In this document: piece after piece, positions 1 through 9,319 of the stretch | Position numbering within the stretch: the first letter of the stretch is position 1 | Layout: the number at the start of each line of letters is the position of its first letter | DNA from: Hydrogenophaga sp. Root209 | GTDB taxonomy: Bacteria > Pseudomonadota > Gammaproteobacteria > Burkholderiales > Burkholderiaceae_C | DNA: 64,000 bases | Assembly (NCBI RefSeq): GCF_001428625.1 | Contig: NZ_LMIE01000033.1 | Span: forward strand, 64,199 to 128,198 | Direction of reading: 5' to 3' | The notes under the pieces: generated by a model | What the model saw: the letters and a program-made list of their open reading frames with translations, nothing else | Databases searched by the model: none | Told to the model about the DNA's origin: nothing | Made by a program: the position numbers and the translations under genes

Positions 1-104
1 GGCGTTTGGTCCGGCGAGCGAGCAGCCCGCCATATGGACACATCCCTGCGTTGGCGACTTCCTCGCAATCCTGCCTGTGTTCAACCCCTCATCTGGAGTT
101 TCGC

Positions 105-479
105 ATGGGAAAAATCTTCAATACCAACACGTGGCGCGCACCCCTGCAGTTGATCGACTGCTGGTTGCCCCTGCCACCCCAACGCCATGCTCGCCCGGCC
201 GCTTCGGCTGTTGCGGCCAGGGCCATGCAACGCTTCGCCCGTGCCGGCTGGCTGAACCGGGAAGCGGCCAACAGCGCTCCACCCCAGACGCGTCCGGGTG
301 CTGTGGCTGAGCCGCTCGATTCGCCAACCTGCCGGGTTCGCGTGCTGCGTCAAGCCGAGGCCCGCCCTGTGAAGCGACCGGACATGCGTCTTGTCATATC
401 CGGCCCGATCAATGACGTTTGCGCCGAACTCGACCGCCTTGCCGCGCTGGAGCAGGCGTCCATGACACGCGCAGCCTGA
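105..479 (+). CDS. Small hypothetical protein
   Basis: This is a 124-aa protein of unknown function. I chose ATG 105 because GGAG lies six bases upstream. The N-terminal half is rich in Ala, Arg and Pro. The C-terminal stretch MRLVISGPINDVCAELDRL reads like a beta-strand followed by a helix and is the part most likely to be conserved. No signal peptide, membrane segment or known motif is seen. It ends 44 bases before the hydroxyacid dehydrogenase on the same strand and could share its transcript. It could also be a spurious ORF, since GC-rich DNA produces many. Confidence 0.5.
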   Translation: MGKIFNTNTWRAPLQLIDCWLPLPPQRHARPAASAVAARAMQRFARAGWLNREAANSAPPQTRPGAVAEPLDSPTCRVRVLRQAEARPVKRPDMRLVISGPINDVCAELDRLAALEQASMTRAA

Positions 480-523
480 GGCCACAGAGCGGCCGGCTCG
501 GAAGGCGCGGGCACAATAGGCCC

Positions 524-1531
524 ATGAACATTGTGATTCTTGACGACTACCAGGACGCGGTTCGAAAGCTGAAATGCGCTGAAAAGCTGGAGTCTTACCC
601 TGCCAAGGTATTCACCAACACCGTCAAGGGCGTCGGCCAGTTGTCGATCCGTCTGCGCGACGCCGACGTGCTGGTGCTGATCCGTGAACGAACCCAGATC
701 TCTCGCCAGCTGATCGAGAAACTGCCACGCCTCAAACTCATCGCCCAGACCGGGCGAGTGGGTGGACATCTCGATGTAGCCGCCTGCACCGAGCGCGGTA
801 TCGCGGTGGCTGAAGGTGTCGGCTCGCCCGTGTCGACGGCCGAGCTCGCCTGGGCCTTGATCATGGCGTCGATGCGTCGGATTCCTCAGTACGTGTCCAA
901 CCTGAAGCACGGGGCTTGGCAACAAGCGGGGCTCAAGTCTTCCGCCATGCCGACCAACTTCGGCGTCGGCATGGTGCTGCGCGGCAAGACACTTGGCGTC
1001 TGGAGCTATGGGCGCATCGGCCAGTTGGTGGCGGGTTACGGCCGCGCTTTCGGCATGCGCGTGATCATCTGGGGCAGCGAAGATTCCCGCGCCCGCGCGG
1101 TGGCCGACGGCTTTGAGGCGGCAGAGAGCCGAGAGGCCTTTTTCGCATCGAGCGATGTGCTGTCGTTGCATTTGCGGCTGAGCGAGACCAGCGCGGGCTG
1201 CGTCACGCTGGAAGACCTGGGCCGCATGAAGCCCACGTCCTTGCTGGTCAACACCTCGCGCGCCGAGCTGATCGAGCCCGAGGCATTGCTTGCCTCGCTC
1301 AACCGCGGTCGCCCGGGATTGGCCGCAGTCGATGTGTTCGAGTCCGAGCCGATCCTGCAGGGTCACGCTCTGCTGCGACTGGAGAACTGCATCTGCACGC
1401 CTCACATTGGCTATGTGGAGCAAGACAGCTACGAGCAGTATTTTTCCTCGGCATTTGACAACGTCGTCAACTTCATCAAGGGCACGCCGACCAACATCGT
1501 GAATCCCGGCGCTTTGCAGGTTCGTCGCTAA
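524..1531 (+). CDS. D-2-hydroxyacid dehydrogenase family protein
   Basis: This is a 335-aa cytoplasmic NAD(P)-dependent oxidoreductase of the D-isomer 2-hydroxyacid dehydrogenase family, which interconverts 2-oxoacids and D-2-hydroxyacids. The start MNIVILDDYQDAVRKL is typical of the family. The catalytic triad is visible as Arg about 246 (NTSRAEL), Glu about 275 (FESEP) and His about 294 (CTPHIGY). The nucleotide-binding loop reads VWSYGRIG (about 159-166), so the first Gly of the usual GxGxxG is Ser. The substrate cannot be told from sequence. It is transcribed alone, towards a hairpin terminator shared with the convergent fimV-like gene. Confidence 0.85.
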   Translation: MNIVILDDYQDAVRKLKCAEKLESYPAKVFTNTVKGVGQLSIRLRDADVLVLIRERTQISRQLIEKLPRLKLIAQTGRVGGHLDVAACTERGIAVAEGVGSPVSTAELAWALIMASMRRIPQYVSNLKHGAWQQAGLKSSAMPTNFGVGMVLRGKTLGVWSYGRIGQLVAGYGRAFGMRVIIWGSEDSRARAVADGFEAAESREAFFASSDVLSLHLRLSETSAGCVTLEDLGRMKPTSLLVNTSRAELIEPEALLASLNRGRPGLAAVDVFESEPILQGHALLRLENCICTPHIGYVEQDSYEQYFSSAFDNVVNFIKGTPTNIVNPGALQVRR

Positions 1532-1551
1532 CCGGCCAGCCCACTCAGCAG

Positions 1552-1577
1552 AAACGCCACATCTGCGGCGTTTTTTT
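1552..1577 (+). terminator. Intrinsic terminator, probably bidirectional
   Basis: The arms AACGCC (1553-1558) and GGCGTT (1567-1572) form a hairpin followed by a run of seven T, with A residues on the other side. It sits between the converging hydroxyacid dehydrogenase and fimV-like genes and could serve both. Confidence 0.75.
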
Positions 1578-1594
1578 AGGGCAGCTCGTGAACC

Positions 1595-3733
1595 TCAGGT
1601 CTTCTTGCCGGACGTTCGGGCGCCATCGGGCTCATTCGGCAAGTCAAAGTCGAGAACCTCGAAGTCGATGAGGTTGCCCTCAGCCTCCCGGATTTCAAAG
1701 TCTGCAGGCTGGGTGGGCCGGGCCGATGGCTCCACCGCCGAGTTCACCTCGGGCAACAAGGCTTCGAAGCCGTCCATTTCTGCAAAGTCGTCCAGATTGA
1801 TGTCCAGACCCAGGCGGGACGAGGCCGGCGACATGTTGTCCAGGCCCATGGGCTGGGTGTGGCGCTCCGAAGTATCTTGCAGCGAAGCACTCACCACGGA
1901 CACCGACTTGTCTGCCGCTTTCAACGGCTGCATGGCGGTGTGCTGGAAATCTCCGGTGGTGCGGGGGGCCGCTTTGTCACGCTGGATGAGGTCTTTGGCA
2001 ATCGCGTGCAGCATCAGCAGTTCGCGATAGGCTTCCAGATCAAATACCTCGGACGCACTGTCGGTGGCGTCACGGAAGATCGATTGCTCGATCAGGTCCA
2101 GCACCCGGGGTTGTGGCCACAGCGCCTGGATCCGGCTGAACGCGGTTTCGTACGCCTCAAGCCCTCGGCCCCGCTGGGAATAACTGTCAAACGGTGGCGC
2201 ACCAGCGTTGAACACGTGATTGAATTCTTCGCGCAGACTTTCGTAATCACTGCGGCGCCCCAGCCGGTGGTAGATATGGAACAGGTCCATATACGTGAGT
2301 GCGCTGGGCTCGTGGCTTTCCGTCAAGTGATCCTTGAGGACCTGGATGGCTTGCTCGTCTTCGCCCAGCGACACGAAAAAATCGGCCTGCTGCTGCACGT
2401 CGAACAACTCTTCGGTGGCCACCGACCGGGACACGCCCAAGGCACTGGCGGAAAATTCCCGCCGATCGCGTGCGGACAACGGTACCGCGGTCTGCTCGTT
2501 CACCCGCGCACCCTTGGAGCTCAAAGCCGTTTCGTTGGCGCTCGCCAGCCCATCAAACGAAGAATCCTGGTCAAGATCGATGTCCAGATCCACGCCGCTG
2601 CTCAGCGGGGTGAAGCCGGAAGGCACCTGGGGTGCGCCGGCATCTGGTTGCAGGGGCACCAGCACCGTCTTCTCTTCCTCCTCAGGTGCCCACCAGGCGC
2701 GGGAGGCTTCCGAGCCCTGAACCACCGCCTCCTGGCGGCGGCGCCAAACCAACAACACGGCCAGCAAGGCCAGCAGCAGCAATCCGCCCAGCAGATAGAC
2801 CAGCCAGTTCTGGTAGCGCTGCGCTTGCGATCGTTCCAGCTGTGAGTTCAGATCGCCCAGTGCGGCCTGGGCCTGCGTTTGCTCCTGACGAAGCCGCGCC
2901 ACCTCGGATTCCAGTGCAGCCAGCTTCTGTCCTTCGCGCAGGATGTCTTCGGGCGAGGCGTTGATGCTTTTCCAGAGCTGGGCAGCAGCAGCGCGCGCTT
3001 CTTCCGAGGTGCTGGGCTCGCTCAGCAGCACCGGCGAGAGCTTGAGGGTGGGGTCGCGCTCGATGCCGATGCTGAGGTCGATGGGGTCCAGCTGCAACCG
3101 GGGCGCTACGGCCACGGGCGGCATGACAGGGGCGCGACGCACCACCGAAGGCGCTCGCGCGGGAGGCGTGTTTGCACGCGCAGGTGCCACCGGTCTTCGT
3201 TGCGATGTGCCTGAGGCTTGCGCCACAGGCGATGCGGTGGCCGACGACGAAGGCGCGCCAGAAGCACTCGTCGCAGGTGTCGCCCGTGGCAAACCTGAAG
3301 GCGCCACGGCTACCGGGGCCGTTGGCAGTGCGCCTGTGGAGGGCTGCGCCGCGGCCGTGACCGGCTCATTGACCAGATCGGCCAACAACACGAAACGGCG
3401 TGTGAACTGGGTGCCGCACCCGGCTCGCACATAGAGGGTGACGAAAGGCTCATTGACCGGCAGATTGGACTGAACCCGCACCGATGCTTCTGCATCGGGC
3501 GTGGTTCTTTGCGGCGATGTCCGCACCAAGCTGGGCGACACCTGCGTATCGCCGTAGAAGACGTCGGTCTCGATGCAAAGGTTGGCCAAGTCTTCGCCAG
3601 GTGCCAGCAGCACCTGCACGCGCACATCGAGCGAGCGCCCGATCATGGCCGCGCCACTGTGACGTCCGAGGGTCACGGCGGAACTGCTCAAGGCAGTTGA
3701 TAGCAAAATACAACCTGTCCAGTACTTGCGCAC
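1595..3733 (-). CDS. FimV/HubP-like polar hub protein
   Basis: This is a 712-aa membrane protein resembling FimV/HubP, which organises the cell pole and type IV pili. A signal-like N-terminus (about 1-25) is followed by a periplasmic FimV N-terminal domain (SLDVRVQVLLAPGEDL, about 34-120) and a long Pro/Ala/Ser linker. Next come a heptad-like helix (about 260-300), one membrane segment (about 307-330, QNWLVYLLGGLLLLALLAVL) and an acidic cytoplasmic part. The cytoplasmic part contains TPR-like helices (about 435-520) and ends with the acidic FimV-type motif DDFAEMDGF. No LysM domain is evident, and the protein is shorter than many FimV proteins, so it may be a second or divergent copy. It is divergent from the 3-hydroxyacyl-CoA dehydrogenase gene. 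Confidence 0.8.
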   Translation of the reverse strand: MRKYWTGCILLSTALSSSAVTLGRHSGAAMIGRSLDVRVQVLLAPGEDLANLCIETDVFYGDTQVSPSLVRTSPQRTTPDAEASVRVQSNLPVNEPFVTLYVRAGCGTQFTRRFVLLADLVNEPVTAAAQPSTGALPTAPVAVAPSGLPRATPATSASGAPSSSATASPVAQASGTSQRRPVAPARANTPPARAPSVVRRAPVMPPVAVAPRLQLDPIDLSIGIERDPTLKLSPVLLSEPSTSEEARAAAAQLWKSINASPEDILREGQKLAALESEVARLRQEQTQAQAALGDLNSQLERSQAQRYQNWLVYLLGGLLLLALLAVLLVWRRRQEAVVQGSEASRAWWAPEEEEKTVLVPLQPDAGAPQVPSGFTPLSSGVDLDIDLDQDSSFDGLASANETALSSKGARVNEQTAVPLSARDRREFSASALGVSRSVATEELFDVQQQADFFVSLGEDEQAIQVLKDHLTESHEPSALTYMDLFHIYHRLGRRSDYESLREEFNHVFNAGAPPFDSYSQRGRGLEAYETAFSRIQALWPQPRVLDLIEQSIFRDATDSASEVFDLEAYRELLMLHAIAKDLIQRDKAAPRTTGDFQHTAMQPLKAADKSVSVVSASLQDTSERHTQPMGLDNMSPASSRLGLDINLDDFAEMDGFEALLPEVNSAVEPSARPTQPADFEIREAEGNLIDFEVLDFDLPNEPDGARTSGKKT

Positions 3734-3809
3734 GCCAGAGTTCCTTCTTTCGTTCGTTGGGCGATTCTGTCATAGCTCCAGAAGCACTCATTCCAAATAC
3801 AACACACTT

Positions 3810-5330
3810 ATGCAACCCATCTTTCACAACACCGGCCTCGTGGGAACCGGCGCCATGGGCCGTGGCATCGCACAGATGGCGGCCCAGGCGGGCAGCCAGG
3901 TCTGGCTGTTCGATGTCCAGCCTGGCGCGGCCCAGGCGGCGCGTGACGCATTGCACGCCACCTGGCAGACGCTGGTGACCAAGAACAAGATGTCTGCCGA
4001 GCAGATGCAGGCCTGCGTAGACCGCCTGCATCTGGCCAATGCCTTGGGCGACCTCGCTGCCTGCGATCTGGTCGTGGAGGCGATCGTTGAGCGGCTCGAC
4101 GTCAAGCAACGCCTTTTTGCCGAACTCGAAGGCATCGTCGGGCCCGAGGCGGTGCTGGCCACCAACACATCATCCTTGTCGATCACGGCCATTGCCGCGC
4201 CGCTCAAGCGCCCCGCGCAGCTGGCGGGCTTCCACTTCTTCAATCCGGTGCCGCTGATGCGGGTGGTGGAGGTAATCGCCGGCCTGAAGACCAGTGCCAA
4301 GGTTTGCCAACAACTCACCGACTTCACCCGCCAGTTCGGCCACACGCCCGTCACCGCGCAGGACACGCCCGGCTTCATCGTGAACCACGCCGGACGTGGC
4401 TACGGCACCGAGGCACTGCGGGTGGTGGGTGAGCGCGTGGCCGACTTCGCCACGATCGACCGCATCCTGAAGGATCAGATGGGTTTTCGCCTCGGCCCAT
4501 TCGAGCTGATGGACCTGACCGCGCTGGACGTGTCGCACCCGGTGATGGAGTCGATCTACCACCAGTACTTCGAGGAACCGCGTTACCGCCCGAGCGTGAT
4601 CACCGCACAGCGGCTTGCCGGCGGTGTGGTGGGCAAGAAGGTGGGCGAAGGCTTCTACGCTTACGACAAGGGTGTGGCCCAGGTACCGGCCGAGCCCGCC
4701 GTGCCTGTGGTGGCCGAGATGCCGCCGGTGTGGGTGTCGCCCAAGGCGGCAAGACGCGCTGAGCTCTACCTGTTGCTGAAAAATCTGGGTGCTCAGATCG
4801 AGACTGCGGCTGCACCCTCTTCTGCCGCCCTGATCCTGGTGGCCCCCCTGGGACTGGACGTGACCACGCTGGCCGCCGTGGAGCGGCTCGACGCCACGCG
4901 CACGGTCGGCATCGACATGATGCTCGACGACGCAGCGGTGAAACGCCGTGTGCTCGCCACCAACCCGGCCACCCGCCCTGACATGGCCCAGGCCGCTCAC
5001 GCGCTCTTCGCACGCGACGGCAAGGCGGTCAGCGTGATCCGTGACAGCGGCGGCTTCGTCACGCAGCGCGTGGTGGCCACCATCGTCAACATCGCCGCCG
5101 ACATGTGCCAGCAGGGCATCTGCTCGCCGGCCGACCTGGACGTGGCCGTCACGCTGGGCCTGGGTTATCCCATGGGCCCGCTGGCCATGGGCGACCGCAT
5201 CGGTCCGACGAACATGCTGGAGATTCTGTTCAACCTTCAGACGGTCTACGGCGACCCACGCTACCGCCCCTCGCCCTGGCTGCGTCGCCGCGGCGCGCTC
5301 GGCCTGAGCCTCACGCACGAGGAGACCTGA
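3810..5330 (+). CDS. 3-hydroxyacyl-CoA dehydrogenase (PaaH/Hbd-like)
   Basis: This is a 506-aa NAD-dependent dehydrogenase that oxidises 3-hydroxyacyl-CoA to 3-oxoacyl-CoA in fatty-acid or phenylacetate-type catabolism. The Rossmann motif G12-T-G-A-M-G17 opens the protein. The catalytic His lies in GFHFFNPVPLMRVVE (about residue 142), with DTPGFIVN downstream. A second C-terminal dehydrogenase-like domain (about 410-500, GFVTQRVVATIVN, LGLGYPMGPL) matches the duplicated architecture of PaaH, which is also about 500 aa. ATG 3810 was chosen because the codons upstream do not resemble the family. It lies two bases before the broken enoyl-CoA hydratase gene, so the two were one operon. Confidence 0.9.
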   Translation: MQPIFHNTGLVGTGAMGRGIAQMAAQAGSQVWLFDVQPGAAQAARDALHATWQTLVTKNKMSAEQMQACVDRLHLANALGDLAACDLVVEAIVERLDVKQRLFAELEGIVGPEAVLATNTSSLSITAIAAPLKRPAQLAGFHFFNPVPLMRVVEVIAGLKTSAKVCQQLTDFTRQFGHTPVTAQDTPGFIVNHAGRGYGTEALRVVGERVADFATIDRILKDQMGFRLGPFELMDLTALDVSHPVMESIYHQYFEEPRYRPSVITAQRLAGGVVGKKVGEGFYAYDKGVAQVPAEPAVPVVAEMPPVWVSPKAARRAELYLLLKNLGAQIETAAAPSSAALILVAPLGLDVTTLAAVERLDATRTVGIDMMLDDAAVKRRVLATNPATRPDMAQAAHALFARDGKAVSVIRDSGGFVTQRVVATIVNIAADMCQQGICSPADLDVAVTLGLGYPMGPLAMGDRIGPTNMLEILFNLQTVYGDPRYRPSPWLRRRGALGLSLTHEET

Positions 5331-5332
5331 CC

Positions 5333-6026
5333 ATGACTGCCAGTCTCAAGAGTCACAGCCATGGTCAGACCATGGTGCTGACCATCAGCAACCCCGAGCA
5401 CCGCAATGCGCTCGGGCCCGACATGTACGCCGCCGGCGTGGAGGCGCTCAACGTGGCCGAAGGCAGCCCGGAGGTGCGCAGCGTGGTGATCACTGGCGAA
5501 GGCAACCATTTCTGTGCGGGTGGCAACCTGCAGCGGTTGCTGGCGGGTTGTTGCCGCCGTGGAAGGCTCGTGCGCCGGTGCGGGTTTTTCGCTCGCCCTG
5601 GCCTGCGACATGGTGGTGGCTGCGCACAGCAGCGTGTTCGTGATGGCCTACAGCAACGTGGGACTGTCGCCCGACGGTGGCGCCACCTGGAGCCTCATGC
5701 GCGCCCTGCCTCGCGCGACCGCACTGCAACTGCTGATGTGCGGGGACCGCATCGGCGCCGAGCGGCTGCAGCAGCTCGGCGTGATCAACACCGTGAGCGC
5801 CACCGGCGAAGCGCTGGTGGATGCGCTCGCGCTGTGCGAGCGTCTCAATGCCCGTGCGCCCAATGCCCTGGCCAGCATCAAGGAGCTGGCCAACGATGCG
5901 CCCACCGTATTGCTGCATGCCCAACTGGGCGCCGAGCGCGACCACTTCGTGCGCAACCTGCACCACGCGAACGCAGGCGAAGGCATCGACGCCTTCATCA
6001 ACAAGCGCCCGGCCAACTACCGTTGA
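5333..6026 (+). pseudogene. Enoyl-CoA hydratase broken by internal deletion and frameshift
   Basis: Two reading frames together encode a crotonase. The first (5333 to about 5545) reads from MTASLKSHSHGQTMVLTIS to FCAGGNLQRLL. The second (from about 5547 to 6026) resumes at VVAAVEGSCAGAGFSLALAC and runs to the normal C-terminus. In this family about 30 residues normally separate these two blocks, so roughly 90-100 bases are missing and the frame is lost. The remaining length, 694 bases, is not a multiple of three. Both ends are otherwise intact, so the lesion looks recent. CGGTTG (5534) and GGGTTG (5545) flank the junction. The closest named subfamily may be the alternative oxepin-CoA hydrolase type, but this is uncertain. 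A sequencing or assembly error is possible. Confidence 0.85.
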
Positions 6027-6135
6027 ACCTGCGCTGAAGCACGGCAGCGCCAACCGTCTGCGCGCATACCCTGAGCCCGTTGCCACGTCCCAGTGGCGAC
6101 AATCATTGACTTTTCAGTCACTCAAAAGACAGCCC

Positions 6136-6855
6136 ATGGACGAACCGATTCTGACAATGGAAGAACGCGAGGCGATCAACAGTGGTCGCTGGTTCTCCAA
6201 CCTATCGCCCTCCCTGCGGCACGACATACTCCGATGCGCCTACGTCAAGCGATTCAAGGACAGCGACCTGATCGTCGCCCGAGGCGATCCGCCCTCCGAA
6301 TGGACGGCGGTGGCCAAGGGTGCGGTGCGCGTGAGCTCCACGTCGCTCTCGGGCAAACAGATCACACTGACCTATGTGGAGCCTGGCGTGTGGTTTGGCG
6401 ACGTGGCGATGTTCGACGGCGACCAGCGCACGCACGATGCCTACGCGCACGGACCAACCACGCTGCTGTGCGTGGCCCGCACCGATTTTCAGAAGATCCT
6501 CAGCTCCCACATCGAGCTGTACGAGGCTTTGATGCGCCTGCAGGCGCGGCGCATCCGCACACTGTTCGGCCTGGTGGAAGACCTCAACACCCTGCCCCTG
6601 CGCGCCCGCCTGGCCAAACAACTGCTGCATCTGGTGCGCAGCTACGGTGTGCCCTGCCTGGCCGATGGCAACGAGATGCGCATCGGCCTGCAGCTGGCCC
6701 AGGAAGAGCTGGCTCAATTGCTTGGCGCTTCGCGTCAGCGGGTGAACCAGGAACTCAAGTCGATGGAGCGCGACAACGCGATCCGCATCGAACAGGGAGG
6801 GCTGGTGGTGCGCAACCGGGACATGCTGATGCGCATCGCAGAAGCCGAAACCTGA
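6136..6855 (+). CDS. Crp/Fnr family transcriptional regulator
   Basis: This is a 239-aa DNA-binding regulator. The N-terminal cyclic-nucleotide-binding-type beta-roll (about 20-140) contains VARGDPPSEW and YVEPGVWFGDVAMFDG. The C-terminal winged helix (about 160-225) contains the recognition segment AQEELAQLLGASRQRVNQEL. No cysteine cluster for an Fe-S centre of Fnr type is seen, so the signal is unknown. It follows the broken hydratase by about 110 bases and precedes the phosphotransferase/acyl-CoA dehydrogenase pair on the same strand, which makes it a candidate regulator of that CoA-metabolism block. Confidence 0.88.
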   Translation: MDEPILTMEEREAINSGRWFSNLSPSLRHDILRCAYVKRFKDSDLIVARGDPPSEWTAVAKGAVRVSSTSLSGKQITLTYVEPGVWFGDVAMFDGDQRTHDAYAHGPTTLLCVARTDFQKILSSHIELYEALMRLQARRIRTLFGLVEDLNTLPLRARLAKQLLHLVRSYGVPCLADGNEMRIGLQLAQEELAQLLGASRQRVNQELKSMERDNAIRIEQGGLVVRNRDMLMRIAEAET

Positions 6856-6904
6856 GGCACCGCGCGATGGCCTTCTTCCCCACCTCCTCCCAAGGCCATC
6901 ACAC

Positions 6905-7990
6905 ATGAGCGACACCCAGAACTTCACCGGCACCCGCCCCGTGGCCGGCCAGCATGCTTTCGACGAAGCCGCCCTGGGCAGTTGGCTTGAAAACCGGCTG
7001 CCAGGCTTTGAAGGTCCACTCACCGTGGAGATGTTCAAGGGCGGCCAGTCCAACCCCACCTACAAGCTCATCACGCCGCAGCGCTCCTACGTGATGCGCG
7101 CCAAACCCGGCCCGGTGGCCAGGCTGCTGCCCTCGGCCCACGCAATCGAGCGCGAGTTCCGCGTGATGAGCGCACTGCACGGCACCGGCGTGCCGGTGGC
7201 GCAGATGCACGTGTTGTGCGAAGACGAGTCGGTGATCGGCCGCGCGTTCTACATCATGGAGTGCGTCAACGGACGCGTGCTGTGGGACCAGTCGTTGCCG
7301 GGCATGACGAACGATCAACGTGGTGCGATCTACAACGAGATGAACCGCGTGATCGCGGCGTTGCACACCGTCAAGCCATTGGCCATCGGACTGGACGGTT
7401 TCGGCAAGCCCGGCAACTATTTCGAACGTCAGATCGGCCGCTGGAGCAAGCAGTACGTTGCATCCGTCACGCAGCCCATCCCCGAGATGGACCGGCTCAT
7501 GGAATGGCTCCCCAACAACATCCCGGCGATGGCTCGCGATGAATCGATGCTGTCGGTGGTGCACGGCGACTTCCGGCTCGACAACCTGATGTTCCACAGC
7601 GAGGAGCCACGCGTGCTCGCTGTGCTCGACTGGGAGCTCTCCACCCTGGGCCATCCGCTGGCCGACTTCAGCTACCACTGCATGTCCTGGCACATCCCGC
7701 CCGGCATGTTCCGTGGCATCGGTGGACTCGACGTGAAGGCCTTGGGCATTCCCACGGAAGACGAGTACATCGCGCTCTACTGCGAGCGCACCGGCATCGC
7801 CAAGCCCGCACAGCTCAAGGCCGACTGGAATTTCTACCTCGCCTACAACATGTTCCGCCTGGCCGCCATCCTGCAAGGCATCGCCAAGCGGGTCGAGGCC
7901 GGCACCGCATCGAGCGACCAGGCGGTGAAGTCCGCCTCTGGCGCCCGCCCCATGGCCGAGATGGCCTGGCGTTTCGCCAGCGGCACCTGA
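6905..7990 (+). CDS. APH-fold phosphotransferase, ACAD10/11-like
   Basis: This is a 361-aa protein of the aminoglycoside-phosphotransferase fold, in the branch related to the kinase domain of ACAD10/11. Members accompany acyl-CoA dehydrogenases and are thought to phosphorylate hydroxyacyl substrates. The N-lobe motif [13 protein letters not shown] (about 40-52) is followed by the catalytic loop [12 protein letters not shown] (about 220-231) and the metal-binding [15 protein letters not shown] (about 240-254). It lies 37 bases before an acyl-CoA dehydrogenase gene, which supports a shared pathway. Antibiotic resistance is unlikely given this context and subfamily. Confidence 0.87.
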   Translation: MSDTQNFTGTRPVAGQHAFDEAALGSWLENRLPGFEGPLTVEMFKGGQSNPTYKLITPQRSYVMRAKPGPVARLLPSAHAIEREFRVMSALHGTGVPVAQMHVLCEDESVIGRAFYIMECVNGRVLWDQSLPGMTNDQRGAIYNEMNRVIAALHTVKPLAIGLDGFGKPGNYFERQIGRWSKQYVASVTQPIPEMDRLMEWLPNNIPAMARDESMLSVVHGDFRLDNLMFHSEEPRVLAVLDWELSTLGHPLADFSYHCMSWHIPPGMFRGIGGLDVKALGIPTEDEYIALYCERTGIAKPAQLKADWNFYLAYNMFRLAAILQGIAKRVEAGTASSDQAVKSASGARPMAEMAWRFASGT

Positions 7991-8027
7991 ACCGTTTCAA
8001 ACTCCCGATCACCTACAAGGAGACACC

Positions 8028-9287
8028 ATGAATTTCGACTACACCGACAAGGTGAAGGACATGCGCGAACGGCTGCTGGCGTTCATGGACGCGCACATCT
8101 ACCCGAATGAGGCGCGCTTCTTCGCCGAGATTGCGGCCAACCGTGCCAAGGGCAACGCGTGGATCCCGACCGAGATCATTGAAGAGCTCAAACCCAAGGC
8201 CCAGGCTGCCGGCCTGTGGAACCTCTTCCTGCCCCGCAGCCCGCGCGCGCCACAGGGCCTGTCCAACCTCGAGTACGCACCCATGTGCGAAATCATGGGC
8301 CGCGTGCCGTTTGCTGCCGAGGTCTTCAACTGCTCGGCGCCCGACACCGGCAACATGGAAACCTTCGAGCGCTACGCCAGCGAAGAACTCAAGGACGAGT
8401 GGCTGGAGCCGCTGCTGCGCGGCGAGATCCGCTCGGCCTTTCTGATGACCGAGCCCGACGTGGCTTCATCGGACGCGACCAACATCGAGTGCAGCATCGA
8501 GCGCGATGGCAACGAGTACGTGATCAACGGCCGCAAGTGGTGGTCGTCGGGTGCGGGCGACCCACGCTGCGCGGTCTACATCGTGATGGGCAAGACCAAT
8601 CCGGACGCGCCGCGCCACTCGCAGCAATCGATGATCATCGTGCCGGCCAACAGCAAAGGTGTGACCATCGTGCGGCCGCTCTTGGTGTTCGGCTACGACG
8701 ACGCACCACACGGCCACATGGAGGTGCTGCTCAAGAACGTGCGAGTTCCGTTGGGCAACCTGCTGCTCGGCGAAGGCCGCGGCTTCGAGATCGCGCAAGG
8801 CCGCCTGGGTCCGGGCCGCATCCACCACTGCATGCGCTCCATCGGCGCGGCCGAGCGCGCGCTGGAACTCATGTGCAAGCGCCTCAACAGCCGCATCGCC
8901 TTCGGCAAGCCAGTGTCGGCCCAGTCGGTCTGGCACGAGCGCATCGCCGATGCGCGCTGCCGCATCGAGATGGCGCGCCTGCTCACGTTGAAAGCCGCCT
9001 ACATGATGGACACCGTGGGCAACAAGGTGGCCAAGGCCGAGATCGCGATGATCAAGGTGGTGGCGCCCAACATGGCCTGCGACATCGTCGACATGGCCAT
9101 CCAGGCGCACGGCGGCGGGGGCGTGAGCGACGATTTCCCGCTCGCCTACGCCTACGCCAGTCTGCGCACCCTGCGCCTGGCCGATGGTCCGGACGAGGTG
9201 CACCGCGTGTCGATCGCCAAGCTGGAGCTGGCCAAGCACATGCTCATCAAAACCGAGGTGGAGATGCCGATCACGCGCGGCTCCTGA
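8028..9287 (+). CDS. Acyl-CoA dehydrogenase family protein
   Basis: This is a 419-aa FAD-dependent dehydrogenase that introduces a 2,3 double bond into acyl-CoA. The start is supported by AGGAG six to eight bases upstream. The helical N-terminal domain, the beta-barrel middle domain ([33 protein letters not shown]) and the C-terminal helices ([19 protein letters not shown]) are all present. Length and motifs match the ACAD10/11-type branch, which usually neighbours an APH-fold kinase, as here. It probably forms an operon with that gene. The 3' end runs into a hairpin shared with a convergent gene. Confidence 0.92.
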   Translation: MNFDYTDKVKDMRERLLAFMDAHIYPNEARFFAEIAANRAKGNAWIPTEIIEELKPKAQAAGLWNLFLPRSPRAPQGLSNLEYAPMCEIMGRVPFAAEVFNCSAPDTGNMETFERYASEELKDEWLEPLLRGEIRSAFLMTEPDVASSDATNIECSIERDGNEYVINGRKWWSSGAGDPRCAVYIVMGKTNPDAPRHSQQSMIIVPANSKGVTIVRPLLVFGYDDAPHGHMEVLLKNVRVPLGNLLLGEGRGFEIAQGRLGPGRIHHCMRSIGAAERALELMCKRLNSRIAFGKPVSAQSVWHERIADARCRIEMARLLTLKAAYMMDTVGNKVAKAEIAMIKVVAPNMACDIVDMAIQAHGGGGVSDDFPLAYAYASLRTLRLADGPDEVHRVSIAKLELAKHMLIKTEVEMPITRGS

Positions 9288-9293
9288 GGCCAC

Positions 9294-9319
9294 CTGCCCG
9301 CGGAAGATTCAGCGGGCAG
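9294..9319. terminator. Hairpin at a convergent gene junction
   Basis: CTGCCCGC (9294-9301) and GCGGGCAG (9312-9319) form a perfect eight-bp stem between the acyl-CoA dehydrogenase and the convergent 221-aa gene, whose 3' end it overlaps. No T-run follows, so termination is only a suggestion. Confidence 0.4.

Noticed and set aside
4170-5318. A long minus-strand frame opposite the 3-hydroxyacyl-CoA dehydrogenase
   Set aside because: The plus-strand gene has full motifs; the antisense product is His/Arg-biased and featureless.
6905-7990. Aminoglycoside resistance gene
   Set aside because: The APH fold is shared, but the sequence and the acyl-CoA dehydrogenase neighbour place it in the ACAD10/11-related metabolic branch.
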